A stretch of DNA of 64,000 nt, taken from Loxodes magnus. Its lineage: Eukaryota; Ciliophora; Karyorelictea; Loxodida; Loxodidae. The notes under the pieces are model-generated. The model made no database searches. It saw only the letters and a list, made by a program, of their open reading frames with translations, and was not told where the DNA came from. Numbering within the stretch: position 1 is the first letter of the stretch; each line of letters opens with the position of its first letter. The translations under genes and the position numbers were made by a program. Below, one piece after another: positions 63,065-64,000 of this stretch. The stretch covers positions 248,001 through 312,000 of the forward strand of contig CAMPDV010000022.1 of NCBI GenBank assembly GCA_946699065.1. Reading direction: 5' to 3'.

Positions 63065-64000
63065 ATGGAGGGATAATCTAACTAAAACTTCTAAAGTTTT
63101 TATATTATTCCCTGTAAATTAAAGGCTCCCAATTTATAGAATAGAGATGAGGTTACTATTGATGAAATATTATCGATTAAAAGCGATAAGAAACGTAACT
63201 AAAAATTTAAACCTAATCTCATTGAAAACATTGACTATACAATTTATGATTAATAGGAATGAGAAAATATCAAAAATAAGGTAAAGGAACATTAGTTTAT
63301 AGAAAGATAAAATGTTCCAATTGGTGCTCCTTGAAATGATATTGTATATCAAAAGCCAATAAAAGTACTTCTTCTAGAAAAAGAAAAGCGCAAGTATAGA
63401 AAATACTATGTGTATAGATAATAAACGATAAAGCAGTTTATGGATCAAAATAACATTAAAGCTGAGAAATTTAAAATACTAGATTCAAGCACAACGACAG
63501 ATAAGCTTTATTTGTTATTAAATAGTTAAGTGAAAGAAATAAATGATTAAGGTATAAAATGAAAGAGTTATAAAAATTTGAATTTAAAGTTCCTAGAAAT
63601 TAAAATGTAAAAGAGAGATATTTTCGTTTTTGAAATAGGAGAATTTTAAATTATAAAACGATAAAAATGCAAAAACTGCTAAGATAATCAAGCAATCTTT
63701 AAATGCTAAAAATGCAAAAATAAATTTTGGTGCTCTTTATATTGCTCTTAATCTGATCGTACTCATAAATGCAAGATTGATATCTTCTAAATTGATAGTT
63801 TAGTAGGACTTAGAAATTTAGGAAATACTTGCTATATGAATTCTGGTTTGCAATGTTTGCTGCATACTTAACCTTTAGTATAATTTTTTCTCTCAAACTA
63901 ATGATAAAAAAAGATAAATAAATAAAATGCCCTTGGATCAAAAGGAGTTATAGCTAAATCCTTTTCATAACTTCTTTAGCAAACATATAAGTAAAAATAT
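63065..64000 (+). CDS. MYND-finger ubiquitin C-terminal hydrolase, third paralog, N-terminal part
   Basis: ATG 63065 starts a frame open to the window edge (312 codons seen). Residues ~40-190 correspond to the region just before the MYND finger of copies A and B (KYRKYYVYRQQTIKQFMDQ against YFKCFINKQQTIQQFINQ), but the long coiled coil is missing, so the protein begins close to the MYND finger. The finger has CKNC (from Cys202), CQKC, CSLYC and a His/Cys end. It is followed directly by the USP Cys box LVGLRNLGNTCYMNSGLQCL (catalytic Cys256 intact) and QNALGSKGVIAKSFSQLLQ. In-frame TGA at 63902-63904 aligns with a TGG Trp in copies A and B. The His box lies beyond the window. Confidence 0.85.

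Noticed and set aside
63170-63352. Minus-strand ORF near the right edge
   Set aside because: Antisense of the third MYND-USP gene, whose plus-strand frame matches its paralogs.

Overview
The window looks like macronuclear-type DNA of a ciliate that reads UAA and UAG as glutamine and uses UGA both as tryptophan and as its only convincing stop. Base composition is very AT-rich. Under the standard code no recognisable gene survives. Under the ciliate code large, frame-consistent, recognisable proteins appear. The UGA=Trp reading is supported inside the window: paralogous ubiquitin proteases carry TGG and TGA at the same aligned Trp (about 3340-3350 against 63902-63904), and a conserved Trp of the USP25/28 family is TGA here (52529-52531). 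This combination fits NCBI code 27 (karyorelictean ciliates such as Loxodes or Parduczia) or the related Condylostoma code. The exact taxon is inference. Several genes need GT-AG introns of only 17-44 nt to stay in frame.

Layout: a partial minus-strand gene (1-336); a MYND-finger ubiquitin protease, copy A (1676-7579, minus), in a ~6.8 kb segment repeated ~33 kb downstream as copy B (41098-48650, minus); weaker plus- and minus-strand coding stretches (8.3-12.3 kb); a giant otubain-like/RING/RBR protein (12434-17310, minus); a decayed fragment of the copy A/B family (19.9-21.2 kb); members of a dispersed zinc-knuckle family (21.3-22.1, 24.5-25.0 and 29.9-30.3 kb); hypothetical genes at 22.2 and 23.2-24.1 kb; a tail-anchored coiled-coil protein (26867-27634, plus); a tandem cyclic-nucleotide-binding protein (32480-34756, minus); a divergent kinase-like gene (36076-38285, plus) and a neighbour (38406-39805, plus); copy B; a hypothetical gene (49388-50053, plus); a UBA-USP25/28-like protease (51186-54061, minus); small hypothetical genes (55-59 kb); an EF-hand-like protein with a Gln/Thr-rich repeat tail (59976-60968, minus); a small gene (61.0-61.5 kb); and the start of a third MYND-USP gene running off the right edge (63065 onward, plus).

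The striking theme is ubiquitin: three MYND-USPs, one UBA-USP, one RBR ligase and one USP fragment in 64 kb. Three of the protease-type domains have lost a catalytic residue: copy A (Cys to Ser), the otubain part of the RBR protein (Cys to Asn and His to Gln), and the USP25/28-like protein (His to Asn). This suggests a family of ubiquitin-binding pseudo-proteases beside active relatives. No rRNA, tRNA, CRISPR array, telomere or intact transposon was recognised. Because only TGA can stop translation, many noncoding or antisense frames are also open, so hypothetical genes without recognisable domains are given modest confidence.
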